This document shows, piece by piece, positions 24,437-33,795 of a DNA stretch of 64,000 nt. The notes below the pieces were generated by a model. That model did not search any database, was not told where the DNA came from, and was given only the letters and a program-made list of their open reading frames with translations. This stretch comes from JAHBXE01 sp044222195 (GTDB lineage Bacteria; Planctomycetota; Phycisphaerae; Phycisphaerales; UBA1924): the NCBI GenBank assembly GCA_044222195.1, contig JBGANS010000004.1:62001-126000 (forward strand). Reading direction: 5' to 3'. Each line of letters starts with the position of its first letter. Position 1 is the stretch's first letter. Both the position numbers and the translations under genes were made by a program.

Positions 24437-26509
24437 ATGCCCAGACGGGCCCGCTCAAACCAAAGGACTGACCGAGCCAGCTTTCCCGGGATCATCCGGC
24501 GAGCTTCCAATGGGAAGCCGGATGCGCCCAACGGCCAGGGCGGCCCGCCGGGATCGGGGGGCAAGAAGGGTCCTCCAAACCTGCAGCCCAGCCGCGGGAT
24601 CTTCGGCGTGCTGATGATGGTGCTGCTGGCGGTGTTCCTGTTCGTGATGCTGAGCAACCTGGTCGGGACCAAGTCGACGACACTGGCTCAGTTCAAGACG
24701 CAATGGAAGAACGGCGAGTTGAGCGAGGTGACGATCTCGGACGATGCCATCCGTGCCAAGCGGGCGGCGGGCCCCGACAATCCGACCCCGTCGATCGTCA
24801 CGATCCCGATCAACGCCAACACCAAGGAATACCTGGTCAAGGAAGTCGGAGAGTGGACCAAGGGACAGGTGTCCTTCAAGCCAACGCCCGGCTGGGTCGG
24901 ATTCCTCTATTGGTTTGGACCGTTCTTCATCCTGCTCGGAATCTTCTGGTTTGTCTCGCGAGGCCTCCGGAACGCATCCGTTGGCGGCGGGATGCTCGGC
25001 AGCTTCGGCAAGAGCCGGCACCGGATGATGAACAAGGAGATGACCGGAATCACGTTCGCGGATGTCGCGGGCATCGACGAAGCGAAGGATGAAGTCGGCG
25101 AGATCATCGAGTTCCTCAAGAACCCCAAGAAGTTCACCAAGCTCGGCGGACGGATCCCTCGCGGCGTGCTGCTCATCGGCGAGCCTGGGTGCGGCAAGAC
25201 GCTTCTCGCCAAGGCCATCGCCGGCGAGGCGGATGTGCCTTTCTTCTCCATCTCCGGGTCGGACTTTGTCGAGATGTTCGTGGGTGTCGGCGCCAGCCGC
25301 GTCCGCGATCTCTTCAAGCAGGCGAAGGAATCTTCGCCGTGCATCATCTTCCTGGATGAAATCGATGCCGTTGGTCGCAGGCGCGGCGGCGGATTTACGA
25401 CCGGCGGGCACGACGAGCGCGAGCAGACGCTCAACGCGATTCTCGTGGAAATGGACGGTTTCGCCACGGGTGACGGCGTCATTGTGATCGCCGCGACCAA
25501 CCGGCCGGACGTGCTGGACCCCGCGTTGATCCGCCCGGGCCGCTTTGACCGCCAGATCACGGTTCCGCTGCCGGACCTCAAGGGTCGCCTCGAGATCCTG
25601 CGGGTTCACGCGAAGAAAGTGAAGCTCGGGCCCAAAGTCGATCTCGAGCGGATTGCCCGGCAGACGCCCATGTTCTCCGGGGCCGATCTCGCGGCGATCA
25701 TCAACGAGGCCGCGATCGCGGCGACGATGCAGAACAAGGACTTCATCGAGCACGAGGACCTGGAAGAGGCCCGTGACAAGGTGAAGTTCGGGCGGGCCAA
25801 GAAGTCGCGAGTCCGCGAGAAGGATGAGAACAAGCTGGTGGCGTATCACGAGGCAGGGCACGCGGTGCTGCAATGCCTGCTGCCGGACGCCGACCCGCTG
25901 CACAAGGTGACGATCATCCCGCGCGGCGCCGCCGGCGGGGCCACGTTCAGCCTCCCCGAGAAGGACCGCATGGGGTACAGCCTGAAGTGGCTGATCGCGA
26001 CCATGCGGGTGACTTGCGGCGGCCGCATCGCAGAGCAGCGTGCGATGAACGACATTTCTTCGGGCGCCTCTTCGGACATTTCACAGGTCACTCGCATCGC
26101 CCGCACGATGATCGAGGAATGGGGCATGTCGGACCGGCTGGGGTTCATCCGGTACGCCGGCAGCGACACGCGCGAGGTCTTCATCGCCGAGAAGGCGTAT
26201 TCCGACGAGACCGCGCACCTCATTGATGAGGAGGTTCGGCGGCTGGTAGATTCCGCGTACCGAGACGCCGAGAAAACCCTCATTGACAACTGGGCCAAGG
26301 TGGAAGCCGTGGCCGAAGCGCTCCTGCGGTACGAAACGCTTTCGGCCGACGAGGTTCACAAGCTCATGCGCGGCGAGCGGCTCGACAAGCCGACCGTGGG
26401 CGAACTTCTGGCCCTGGAATCTCGCAAGCGTGCCGCGAGCGCCGAGCCACCGCCGAGCCCGCAGGCAAGCCCCGACCTGCCACCGGGCACTCTCCCCACG
26501 CCCGCGTGA
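24437..26509 (+). CDS. ftsH: ATP-dependent zinc metalloprotease FtsH
   Basis: 690 residues from the ATG at 24437; an upstream GTG (24383) would add 18. FtsH degrades membrane and regulatory proteins. There are two membrane segments (about 55-74 and near WVGFLYWFGPFFILLGIFWF) around a short periplasmic domain. Walker A is GEPGCGKT (248-255), Walker B is IIFLDEID, the second region of homology is TNRPDVLDPALIRPGRFDRQ, and the zinc site is HEAGH (471-475). The GGATFSLPEKDR and ISSGASSDISQ segments are family-typical. The C-terminus is a Pro-rich tail. Confidence 0.95.
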   Translation: MPRRARSNQRTDRASFPGIIRRASNGKPDAPNGQGGPPGSGGKKGPPNLQPSRGIFGVLMMVLLAVFLFVMLSNLVGTKSTTLAQFKTQWKNGELSEVTISDDAIRAKRAAGPDNPTPSIVTIPINANTKEYLVKEVGEWTKGQVSFKPTPGWVGFLYWFGPFFILLGIFWFVSRGLRNASVGGGMLGSFGKSRHRMMNKEMTGITFADVAGIDEAKDEVGEIIEFLKNPKKFTKLGGRIPRGVLLIGEPGCGKTLLAKAIAGEADVPFFSISGSDFVEMFVGVGASRVRDLFKQAKESSPCIIFLDEIDAVGRRRGGGFTTGGHDEREQTLNAILVEMDGFATGDGVIVIAATNRPDVLDPALIRPGRFDRQITVPLPDLKGRLEILRVHAKKVKLGPKVDLERIARQTPMFSGADLAAIINEAAIAATMQNKDFIEHEDLEEARDKVKFGRAKKSRVREKDENKLVAYHEAGHAVLQCLLPDADPLHKVTIIPRGAAGGATFSLPEKDRMGYSLKWLIATMRVTCGGRIAEQRAMNDISSGASSDISQVTRIARTMIEEWGMSDRLGFIRYAGSDTREVFIAEKAYSDETAHLIDEEVRRLVDSAYRDAEKTLIDNWAKVEAVAEALLRYETLSADEVHKLMRGERLDKPTVGELLALESRKRAASAEPPPSPQASPDLPPGTLPTPA

Positions 26510-26599
26510 TCGGCACACGTGGCTCCGCCCTGCGGCTATCGGTCCTGCCTGAGTTGAGCCGTGTGTGACGCGAACCGATAGTCTCGCGGGAGACGCATC

Positions 26600-27541
26600 A
26601 TGAACATGTTTCGAATCGGCCTCTTCGCCGTCGCGGGTGTCGCGGCCGCATCCGCGTTTGCGTTTCTTGGCGGCGGCTCATCCGCCGGCGCCAGCGCGCC
26701 CCCGGCCGGTCCTCCGGCAACAGTCACGATCTCCGGCATGGTGCGAGACTTCAGGGGCCAGGGCGAGACCGGCGGGCACGCGGACTTTGAGAACACATCG
26801 GTGACGGGGACCGGCAGCTACCAGCAGATCCCCAAGGATCTGCTTGGGTCGGACGGCAAGCCGGAGTTTCGCTCGACGGGTGTCAGCGTCTCCACGATGG
26901 CCAAGGATGCGGCCGGGAACCCGATCCTCACGGGCAAGTCGTACTTGAAGGGCCTCCCGGGGGACGTGGCGGCCGCGACTTCTTCATCGCCCTCAGCGAT
27001 TGTCAAGTCCGCGGCCACGTTCAGCCAATGGTTCAAGGACGTTCCGGGCGTCAATGTGTCCAAGTCGATCCCGCTCACGTTTGTCTACGACACCGCGAGC
27101 GGCACGTACGTATTTGACGACCGCACCGATCCGGTGTTCAAGAGCCGCGGCGGCTTCTTCCCCATCGACAAGGACCTGTTCGGTAACTCTCCCGGCGAGT
27201 CGCACAACTACCACTTCACGTTCGAGCTGCAAACGTCGTTCAACTACTCCGCGGGGAAGGGGCAGACGTTCACGTTCAGCGGGGACGATGACGTGTGGGT
27301 GTATGTCGACGGGAAGTTGGTGATCGACCTGGGCGGCATTCACGGTCGACGGAGTCAGACCATCAACCTGGACCGGATCACCGGGCTGGTCGACAAAGCG
27401 AACTACTCGCTGGCCGTGTTTTTCGCCGAGCGCCATGTGACCAGCTCGAACTTCCGGATCGAAACAAATCTCGGGTTGATGTCGGCGGGTGCGCAGCAGC
27501 GCAAGATCGTCAGCTGGTCGGAGACCGAGCCGCAGGACTGA
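26600..27541 (+). CDS. Secreted fibro-slime (PA14-like) domain protein
   Basis: 313 residues with a signal peptide ending in the Ala/Gly-rich stretch near residue 30. ISGMVRDFRGQGETGGHADFEN begins the fibro-slime domain, and TFSGDDDVWVYVDGKLVIDLGGIHG with LAVFFAERHVTSSNFRIET are its defining strands, related to PA14 carbohydrate-binding modules. It probably binds polysaccharide at or outside the cell surface. A TAGTCT at 26579-26584 and GGGAGA before the ATG are plausible signals. Confidence 0.85.
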   Translation: MNMFRIGLFAVAGVAAASAFAFLGGGSSAGASAPPAGPPATVTISGMVRDFRGQGETGGHADFENTSVTGTGSYQQIPKDLLGSDGKPEFRSTGVSVSTMAKDAAGNPILTGKSYLKGLPGDVAAATSSSPSAIVKSAATFSQWFKDVPGVNVSKSIPLTFVYDTASGTYVFDDRTDPVFKSRGGFFPIDKDLFGNSPGESHNYHFTFELQTSFNYSAGKGQTFTFSGDDDVWVYVDGKLVIDLGGIHGRRSQTINLDRITGLVDKANYSLAVFFAERHVTSSNFRIETNLGLMSAGAQQRKIVSWSETEPQD

Positions 27542-27585
27542 CGGCGGCGTGCCCCGGTACCCGATCTGTGCTAGATTGACGGCTC

Positions 27586-28485
27586 GTGCTGCGTCACCGC
27601 CTGATCCTGGGAACCCTGCTCATCGCGCTGGTCGTCGGGGTGTGCTTCGCTGACCAATGGATCGAAGGGACGCCGCTGCCCTCGGGCCTTCGTCCGCTAT
27701 TGATGGGGCAGACCACCGCGCCTCCCGGGGTCGCGGTGTTTGTGCTCGCGGCGGCGCTGTGTATCCTCGCGGCGAGAGAGCTGGCCGCGATCATGCGGGC
27801 CAACGGGATCGAAGCTTCGAAGCGGATCACCACGCTCGCGGCGGTCGTGGGTTTGCTGGTGTCGAGCATCGTTCCGGCGGGCTTTTCGGCAGCGACAGCG
27901 GCGGCCGTGGTGTGCTCCGCCGCCGTGGCGATACTGCTGGTTTCCCTTGCCTTTCACTCCCGGCGGCGGTCGGTGGAGGGAGTGGTGGCATCGGCGGGGG
28001 GCACGCTGCTGGCGTTTGTGTACCTGGGCATCATGTTCGGATTCGTCCTGGCGATCCGGCGTGAGCACTCTGTATGGGTGCTGGGGTGGCTGGTGATGAC
28101 GACCAAGTCGTGCGATATCGGCGCGTACTTCACAGGTCGCCTGATCGGCCGGCACAAGCTCATCCTGTGGCTGAGTCCGGGCAAGACGTGGGAGGGCCTG
28201 GTTGGAGGAGTGCTGACTTCGGCGGCGGTGGGCGCGGGAGGGTTGGCTCTGCTGCGCGGCACGGAACCCGGGCTGCCGGCGGCGTGGACGGGCGCGATCG
28301 GCGGCGCGGTTCTCGGGCTGACCGGCCAGTTGGGCGACCTGGTGGAGAGCCTGTTCAAACGGGACGCCGGAATGAAGGATTCTTCGAAGATCCTGCCGGG
28401 GTTCGGGGGAGTTCTGGATGTGCTCGATTCGCCGTTGATGGCCCTGCCGGTGGCGTTTTGGTGGCTGCACACGATTCGCACGTGA
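27586..28485 (+). CDS. cdsA: Phosphatidate cytidylyltransferase
   Basis: 299 residues with about eight membrane segments. It makes CDP-diacylglycerol for phospholipid synthesis. The C-terminal signature is present as SLFKRDAGMKDSSKILPGFGGVLDVLDS in two linked parts; the usual PGHGG His is Phe here (PGFGG). The motif DIGAYFTGRLIGRHKL and GKTWEGLVGG are also typical. The GTG start lies 8 nt after TAGATT (27572-27577), which carries an extended TGC, so the mRNA may be leaderless. Confidence 0.9.
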   Translation: MLRHRLILGTLLIALVVGVCFADQWIEGTPLPSGLRPLLMGQTTAPPGVAVFVLAAALCILAARELAAIMRANGIEASKRITTLAAVVGLLVSSIVPAGFSAATAAAVVCSAAVAILLVSLAFHSRRRSVEGVVASAGGTLLAFVYLGIMFGFVLAIRREHSVWVLGWLVMTTKSCDIGAYFTGRLIGRHKLILWLSPGKTWEGLVGGVLTSAAVGAGGLALLRGTEPGLPAAWTGAIGGAVLGLTGQLGDLVESLFKRDAGMKDSSKILPGFGGVLDVLDSPLMALPVAFWWLHTIRT

Positions 28486-28504
28486 TCGCGGGGTTTGCGC
28501 GTGC

Positions 28505-28510
28505 TACACT
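28505..28510 (+). promoter_or_regulatory. -10 element TACACT (TGC-extended)
   Basis: GTGCTACACT precedes the zinc-ribbon gene. An ATG at 28519, 8 nt downstream, opens an eight-codon frame whose TGA overlaps the ATG of the main gene at 28542. Confidence 0.5.
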
Positions 28511-28541
28511 GAGGGCAGATGTCACCCTCGCGGAGTTGTCG

Positions 28542-29327
28542 ATGAGCGTCACGGAGAAGTTGCTCCGAGTCTTTCGTGTTGATCAACAGCTTGGCGGTCT
28601 GCAATCACGGCTCAAGGCCGCCGAGAAGTTCCTGGGGGATCAGAGCAAGCAGCTCCAGGACATCGAGTCCAAGCGGGACTTGATCCAGTCTCAGCTCAAG
28701 CAGATACAGGTCGTCGTTGCCGATCATGAGGGCGAGATGGCCCGACTTGATGCGCGCACCGAGACACTGCGTGAGCAGATGAACTCGGCGAAGACGAACA
28801 AAGAGTACAAGGCCTTCCTGACCGAGCTCAATACCTACAAGGCGGACCGCGGGCAGCACGAAACGGCCGCACTCGAGCAGATGACCAAGGCGGACGTCTT
28901 GAAGAAGCAGCTGGCGGAACTTGACGCGCAGCGGGCCGATCGCGACAAAGTGCGGCAGGTCGCTGCGGGGGACCGCACCAAGCGGGAAGATGAGATCAAG
29001 GACCGGCTCGCCCAGCTGCGGGCCGAACGCGAAAAACTCGTCGCCGAAGTCCCCGCCGACGCCCTGAAGCTGTACGCCGAGCAGGTCCGGACCAAGGGCG
29101 ATGAAGCGATGGCCCCGGTCGAAGAGCTCGACCGCCGCCACCACGAATACCACTGCGGATCCTGCCAGATGACCCTGCCCATCGAAACGGTAGCGGCTTT
29201 GATCAAGAGCCAGGTCGTAACCCGCTGTGTCTCCTGCGGGTGCATCCTCTACATCGAGAAAGAGACCGCCGACACGGTCCAGCCCGCGGCCAAACGCGGC
29301 AAGTCCAAGAACGTTCCGGCCCTCTAG
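28542..29327 (+). CDS. Coiled-coil protein with C-terminal C4 zinc ribbon (DUF164/zf-RING_7 type)
   Basis: 261 residues. A long antiparallel coiled coil (about residues 5-190, including SAKTNKEYKAFLTELNTYK) leads to a zinc ribbon with CGSC and CVSC pairs. This is the CT398/HP0958-like architecture, whose members are linked in other bacteria to secretion, flagellar assembly or nucleic acids; the function here is unknown. A GGAG site lies 7 nt before the ATG. Confidence 0.8.
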   Translation: MSVTEKLLRVFRVDQQLGGLQSRLKAAEKFLGDQSKQLQDIESKRDLIQSQLKQIQVVVADHEGEMARLDARTETLREQMNSAKTNKEYKAFLTELNTYKADRGQHETAALEQMTKADVLKKQLAELDAQRADRDKVRQVAAGDRTKREDEIKDRLAQLRAEREKLVAEVPADALKLYAEQVRTKGDEAMAPVEELDRRHHEYHCGSCQMTLPIETVAALIKSQVVTRCVSCGCILYIEKETADTVQPAAKRGKSKNVPAL

Positions 29328-29354
29328 CCGTTCGCGGCCCGCGCCCGACCCGGG

Positions 29355-29360
29355 TACACT
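29355..29360 (+). promoter_or_regulatory. -10 element TACACT before EIIA gene
   Basis: GGGTACACTGG lies 38 nt upstream of the EIIA start. Unlike most genes here it leaves room for a leader with a GAGG ribosome site. Confidence 0.45.
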
Positions 29361-29398
29361 GGTGGCCCCTTTGTGACTCCACGCCCGGCGAGGTCTTG

Positions 29399-29860
29399 AT
29401 GAATCTGCTGGACATTCTCACACCCGAGAGCATCAGGGCCCCGCTCGCCGCTCAGGACAAGCGCGGGGTCATCGACGAACTGGTTGATGTGCTCGCGGGC
29501 ATTCGACGAGTCGTCGATGCCGCGGCGTTGAAAGAAGCCGTGTGGACGCGCGAGCAGACTCGCACCACCGGCATCGGGCACGGCCTGGCCATCCCGCACG
29601 GCAAGTCACCGGGGCTGCCGGCGCTCGCGATGGCAATCGGGAAGCCGGCCAAGCCAATGGACTTTCAGGCGATTGACGGCCAGCCCGTCAAGCTCATCGT
29701 CCTGCTGGCCAGCCCGCCGGATCGCACCAGCGACCACATCCCGGCGCTGGCCCGCATCAGCCGCCTCATGACGATGGACGAGTTCCGTAACAAGATCTAC
29801 AACGCCCAGACGTCGGCGGAAATCTACGAGTTGATCCGGGTGCAGGAAAACCCGGCCTAG
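29399..29860 (+). CDS. PTS EIIA type-2 (PtsN-like) domain protein
   Basis: 153 residues, a single fructose/mannitol-type EIIA domain. The phospho-acceptor is His67 in GLAIPHGK. No EIIB or EIIC is nearby, so a regulatory role (like PtsN of the nitrogen PTS) is likelier than sugar import. Its stop and the stop of murI on the other strand share the four bases CTAG. Confidence 0.85.
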   Translation: MNLLDILTPESIRAPLAAQDKRGVIDELVDVLAGIRRVVDAAALKEAVWTREQTRTTGIGHGLAIPHGKSPGLPALAMAIGKPAKPMDFQAIDGQPVKLIVLLASPPDRTSDHIPALARISRLMTMDEFRNKIYNAQTSAEIYELIRVQENPA

Positions 29861-30705
29861 GCTGCGGGCGCGACTGCGGCGTCTAAGGCCTCGCCAAAGT
29901 CCACGACTTCGACCGCCGTTTCGTTCAGGCGGGAGTTCAGCAACGGACCGGCCAACCGTGCGAAACGGTCGGCGCCGTCTGTGACGAGCAACTTCACCTT
30001 GGGCGAGGCGCCGGGCGGTGCGGTCAGTCCGTGCGCGGCGAGGTCGGCTTCCACGTGCTGTGCCGCCGCCCAGCCACTGTCGATCAAAGGCCATGCGGGC
30101 CCCACAACGGCCTGAATGGCGCCTCGCAGCAGCGGGAAGTGCGTGCAGCCGAGGACGAAGCAATCGGGTGAATCGACCCGGTGCAGGTGTGGTTCCAGGT
30201 ATCGCCGGACCACGGCCTCGGGGACAGGCCCTTCGGTCCAGCCCTCTTCCGCGAACGACACCAGCAGCGGGCAGGCGATGGCTGTGACTCGCGCGGAGGG
30301 CCGTATGGTTCTGATCGCCGCCTCGTACGCCAACGACCGAGCCGTCGCCTCGGTGCACAGCACGGCGATTCGGCCGGTCCTGGATGCAGCGCACGCCGCG
30401 TCCGCTCCTGGCTCGACCACCCCCACCACCGGCGCGGGCAGGCACTGGAGATCGCGGATCGCGTACGCGGAAGCCGTGTTGCAGGCGATGACGATCGCTT
30501 TGACATTCCGGGCCTGCAGGAGTGCAGCGGCCTGGCGGGCGTAGGTCTGAATGGTCTCAGGACTCTTGGTGCCGTAGGGCAGGCGGGCGGTGTCACCCAG
30601 GTACAGAAACGATTCACCTGGCATCCGGGCCCGCAGCGCCCGAAGCACGGTCAAACCGCCGACTCCGGAGTCGAAGATACCGATAGGGCGTGGATCGTGT
30701 GGCAT
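29857..30705 (-). CDS. murI: Glutamate racemase
   Basis: 282 residues. It supplies D-glutamate for peptidoglycan. Motifs: IGIFDSGVGGLTVLR, YLGDTARLPYG, catalytic Cys75 in ACNTAS and Cys187 in GCTHFP. Its presence argues that this planctomycete has peptidoglycan. It converges on the EIIA gene, overlapping by 4 nt, and is divergent from ispA. Confidence 0.95.
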   Translation of the reverse strand: MPHDPRPIGIFDSGVGGLTVLRALRARMPGESFLYLGDTARLPYGTKSPETIQTYARQAAALLQARNVKAIVIACNTASAYAIRDLQCLPAPVVGVVEPGADAACAASRTGRIAVLCTEATARSLAYEAAIRTIRPSARVTAIACPLLVSFAEEGWTEGPVPEAVVRRYLEPHLHRVDSPDCFVLGCTHFPLLRGAIQAVVGPAWPLIDSGWAAAQHVEADLAAHGLTAPPGASPKVKLLVTDGADRFARLAGPLLNSRLNETAVEVVDFGEALDAAVAPAA

Positions 30706-30862
30706 GGGGAGGTCACAGCGGGAACGGGGACGACGTTCCTTTCATCGGTTCGCGGCGGGGTCGGTTCTTCACCGGATCAGGATGCCCCACGTCAAGCCAG
30801 GCAGGGTTTGGCGCGAATCCGGACAATCAACCCACGCCCGCTCCGACCTCTACACTCGCGGC

Positions 30863-31732
30863 GTGAACGAGATCGTCGCGGCCGTCGAATCCTGCCTGGA
30901 CCGGTACCTCGGAGAGCGGAGGCTTCCCGACCACTTACTGGACGCGATCCGTTACGCCCTGCTCGGCGGAGGAAAAAGACTGCGTCCGGTGCTGGCGTGG
31001 CGGTGCTGCGAGGCCGTTGGCGGGGCCGGTGAGGCGTCTTTGCCGGCCGGGGCGGCGGTGGAACTCATTCACGCCTTCAGCCTCGTCCACGACGACTTGC
31101 CCGCGATGGACGATGACGACTTGCGACGGGGCCGGCCGACGCTGCACATTCGCAGCGGGGAAGCCATGGCGATCCTGGCGGGCGATGCGATGATGGCGTT
31201 GGCGTTTGAGTTGATTGTGGAACGGGTCAGGAGCGCGGAACTTGCGGACGCCCTGGTGCGGGAGCTTTCGCAGGCGACCTCGGGCATGATCGCCGGGCAG
31301 GTGTACGACACACTCGGTGGTCTGCCGGCGGACCTGCCCGCGATCGATGCGCTCCACGTGATCCACCGTAACAAGACGGGGGCCCTGATCCGGGCCGCGT
31401 GCAGAATGGGCGCGATGTGCGCCATGGCCGGAGAAAGTGCCGATGCGTCGAAGCTCGGTGCGGTGACGCGGTACGCCGAAGCGACGGGCCTGATGTTCCA
31501 GGTTGTGGACGACCTGCTGGACAGTGAGGGGACCCCTGAACAGACAGGCAAGCGAACCCGTAAGGACTCTGCCGCGGGGAAACTGACGTTTCCCGGGTTG
31601 ATCGGAGTCGAGGCGTCACGCCGGGAAGTGGAGCGTTTGAGCGCCGAGGCGGTGAGCGCGGCGGAAATTCTCGGACCGAGGGGGAAGCCTTTGGCCGATC
31701 TTGCACAGGTGATGGCGTCGAGGCGGCATTGA
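30863..31732 (+). CDS. ispA: Polyprenyl (farnesyl/geranylgeranyl) diphosphate synthase
   Basis: 289 residues. The first Asp-rich motif is DDLPAMDDDDLRRGRPT, the second is FQVVDDLLD, and ALLGGGKRLRPVL is the substrate-binding lead-in. It extends allylic diphosphates with IPP; the four residues between the first Asp pair and the next Asp indicate the short-chain bacterial type. The GTG start is 6 nt after TACACT (30851-30856), a leaderless arrangement. It starts an isoprenoid cluster with dxs. Confidence 0.92.
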   Translation: MNEIVAAVESCLDRYLGERRLPDHLLDAIRYALLGGGKRLRPVLAWRCCEAVGGAGEASLPAGAAVELIHAFSLVHDDLPAMDDDDLRRGRPTLHIRSGEAMAILAGDAMMALAFELIVERVRSAELADALVRELSQATSGMIAGQVYDTLGGLPADLPAIDALHVIHRNKTGALIRAACRMGAMCAMAGESADASKLGAVTRYAEATGLMFQVVDDLLDSEGTPEQTGKRTRKDSAAGKLTFPGLIGVEASRREVERLSAEAVSAAEILGPRGKPLADLAQVMASRRH

Positions 31733-31754
31733 AGAGGATCGCATCGGGCCCGGC

Positions 31755-31760
31755 TACACT
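31755..31760 (+). promoter_or_regulatory. -10 element TACACT before dxs
   Basis: GGCTACACTTG sits 29 nt before the chosen dxs ATG, so dxs and nadK can be transcribed independently of ispA. Confidence 0.45.
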
Positions 31761-31789
31761 TGTTTCAGAAGAAAGTGAAAAGAGCACGG

Positions 31790-33775
31790 ATGACCGCGAT
31801 TCTTCCGACGATTCACACCCCCGCCGACCTCCAGAAGTTGCCCGTGGAACGGCTCCCCGACCTGGCCCGGGAGATTCGGGAGGCGATCTGCGAAGCGGTC
31901 TCCCGCACCGGCGGGCACCTCGCTCCGAATCTTGGTGTCGTCGAACTCACGATCGCCTTGCACTACGTGTTCGACTTCGGATTCGACCGGCTGCTCTTCG
32001 ATGTCGGGCATCAGTGCTATCCACACAAGCTGCTCACCGGGCGGACCGGCCTGCTCGCCAAGCTCCGCACGCGCGAGGGCATGGCCGGGTTTCCCGAGCC
32101 TCGGGAGTCGAGTTTCGATCTCTTCAGCGTCGGGCACGCAGGCACGGGGATCTCGACCGCTGTCGGGATGGCCCGCGGCGACACCCTTAACGGCGATGGT
32201 TACGACCCCAGGACCAACCCCAAGGGCCGCCGGGTCGTGTCGCTCATCGGCGACGCCTCGATCGTCAATGGCGTCGCGATGGAGGGCTTGAACAACGCCG
32301 GAACACTCGCCCGCCAGTTCCTGGTCGTTCTCAACGACAACGGCATGTCGATCAGCCGACCCCAGGGGGCGATCGCGCAGTACTTTGACCGCCTCCGCAT
32401 GTCCCACCTGTATGCCGACTTCAAGAAGGGCGCAAAGAAGGTCCTGAGCCATGTCCCCGGTGGTTCGCTCGTGGGCGGCGCTTACCACAAGGCGGGCGAG
32501 GCGACCAAGGCGATGATCGCCGAGAGCGCCTGGTTTGAGCACTTCGGCCTCGTCACGGTTGGCCCCATCGACGGGCACGACATTCCGCAACTCATCGAGT
32601 TCCTCACCGAGGCCCGCGAGTTTGACCGCCCGATGGTCCTGCACGTCAAGACCGTCAAGGGCAAGGGCTACGACTTCAGCGAGAAGGACGCCTCGAAGTT
32701 TCACTCGCCTCCGGCGTTCAAGCTGGATGAGGATGAGGAGTCGTGCCGGGTTGAACTCAAGAGCGAAGGACGGTCATTCACGGCCGCGTTCGGCGAAGCC
32801 ATGGTGGACCTGATGGCCCGCGATGCGAAGATCGTGGCGTGCACCGCCGCGATGGCCGACGGCACGGGCATCTCGCGGGTCCAGCCGCTGTTCCCGGATC
32901 GCGTGTGGGACACGGGCATCTGCGAGAGCCACGCGATGGACATGATGGCGGGGCTGGCCAAGACCGGCTTCAAGCCTTTCTTCGCGGTGTATTCGACATT
33001 CCTGCAGAGGGCGTTTGATCAGGCGTTCCAGGAGGTCTCCCTGCAGGGCCTGCCGGTGCGGCTCTGCCTTGATCGCGCCGGCCTGGTCGGCGGCGATGGC
33101 GCTGTGCACCACGGGTTCTGCGATATCTCCCTCCTGCGAACTCTTCCCGGCGCCACGATCATCGCAGCGATTGATGAACCGTCGCTCCGGGCCTCACTCG
33201 AGTTCATGCGCGGCTACGAGGATGGGCTTTCGGCCGTTCGCTATCCGCGCGACAATGTCTCCACCCGGCTCGCGGATCGCGACTGCCCGGCGTTCGAGTT
33301 GGGCAAGGCGAGAGTTCTGCGTGCCGAGGCACAGCCGGATGTCGCCGTGCTGGCGTTCGGCACACTCGCGATGAACGCCCTCGACGCGGCGGAATCGCTG
33401 AAGGACGACTATCGAGTCGCCGTGTACGACGCCCGATTTGCGAAGCCCGTGGACGCCGCACTCATTCGCGACCTGCTCGGACGCCGCATTCCCGTCGTCA
33501 CCGTCGAGGACCACGGTTTGGTCGGCGGTTTCGGATCGGCGGTTCTCGAGGCGGCACAGGAGCTGGGGCTCGACAGCTCACGCATCACGCGGCTTGGCCT
33601 GCCCGATTCCTGGGTTTACCAGGACTCGCGGTCGAAACAACTCGCCGAAGTCGGCCTGGATGCGGCGGGAATCGCGAGGGCGATTCGTGATGCCGCGCAG
33701 GAACCTCGGCCCGCGGCTCCGGTAGAACTCAAACCGAAAGAGCGGATTCGGGAATACGAGCCGCGCACGCACTAG
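31790..33775 (+). CDS. dxs: 1-deoxy-D-xylulose-5-phosphate synthase
   Basis: 661 residues. This TPP enzyme condenses pyruvate and glyceraldehyde 3-phosphate, the first step of the MEP pathway. Motifs: SRTGGHLAPNLGVVELTIALH, DVGHQCYPHKLLTG, the TPP site GDASIVNGVAMEGLNNAG, PFFAVYSTFLQRAFDQ and GLVGGDGAVHHG. An in-frame GTG at 31775 is an alternative start five codons upstream. nadK follows after 20 nt, so the two are probably one unit. Confidence 0.95.
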   Translation: MTAILPTIHTPADLQKLPVERLPDLAREIREAICEAVSRTGGHLAPNLGVVELTIALHYVFDFGFDRLLFDVGHQCYPHKLLTGRTGLLAKLRTREGMAGFPEPRESSFDLFSVGHAGTGISTAVGMARGDTLNGDGYDPRTNPKGRRVVSLIGDASIVNGVAMEGLNNAGTLARQFLVVLNDNGMSISRPQGAIAQYFDRLRMSHLYADFKKGAKKVLSHVPGGSLVGGAYHKAGEATKAMIAESAWFEHFGLVTVGPIDGHDIPQLIEFLTEAREFDRPMVLHVKTVKGKGYDFSEKDASKFHSPPAFKLDEDEESCRVELKSEGRSFTAAFGEAMVDLMARDAKIVACTAAMADGTGISRVQPLFPDRVWDTGICESHAMDMMAGLAKTGFKPFFAVYSTFLQRAFDQAFQEVSLQGLPVRLCLDRAGLVGGDGAVHHGFCDISLLRTLPGATIIAAIDEPSLRASLEFMRGYEDGLSAVRYPRDNVSTRLADRDCPAFELGKARVLRAEAQPDVAVLAFGTLAMNALDAAESLKDDYRVAVYDARFAKPVDAALIRDLLGRRIPVVTVEDHGLVGGFGSAVLEAAQELGLDSSRITRLGLPDSWVYQDSRSKQLAEVGLDAAGIARAIRDAAQEPRPAAPVELKPKERIREYEPRTH

Positions 33776-33795
33776 GCGGCTGGACAGGAGTCCCC

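Noticed and set aside
29373..29399. Eight-codon GTG frame ending in TGATG at the EIIA start
   Set aside because: The -10 to GTG distance is less convincing and other short frames are equally possible, so it was not called.
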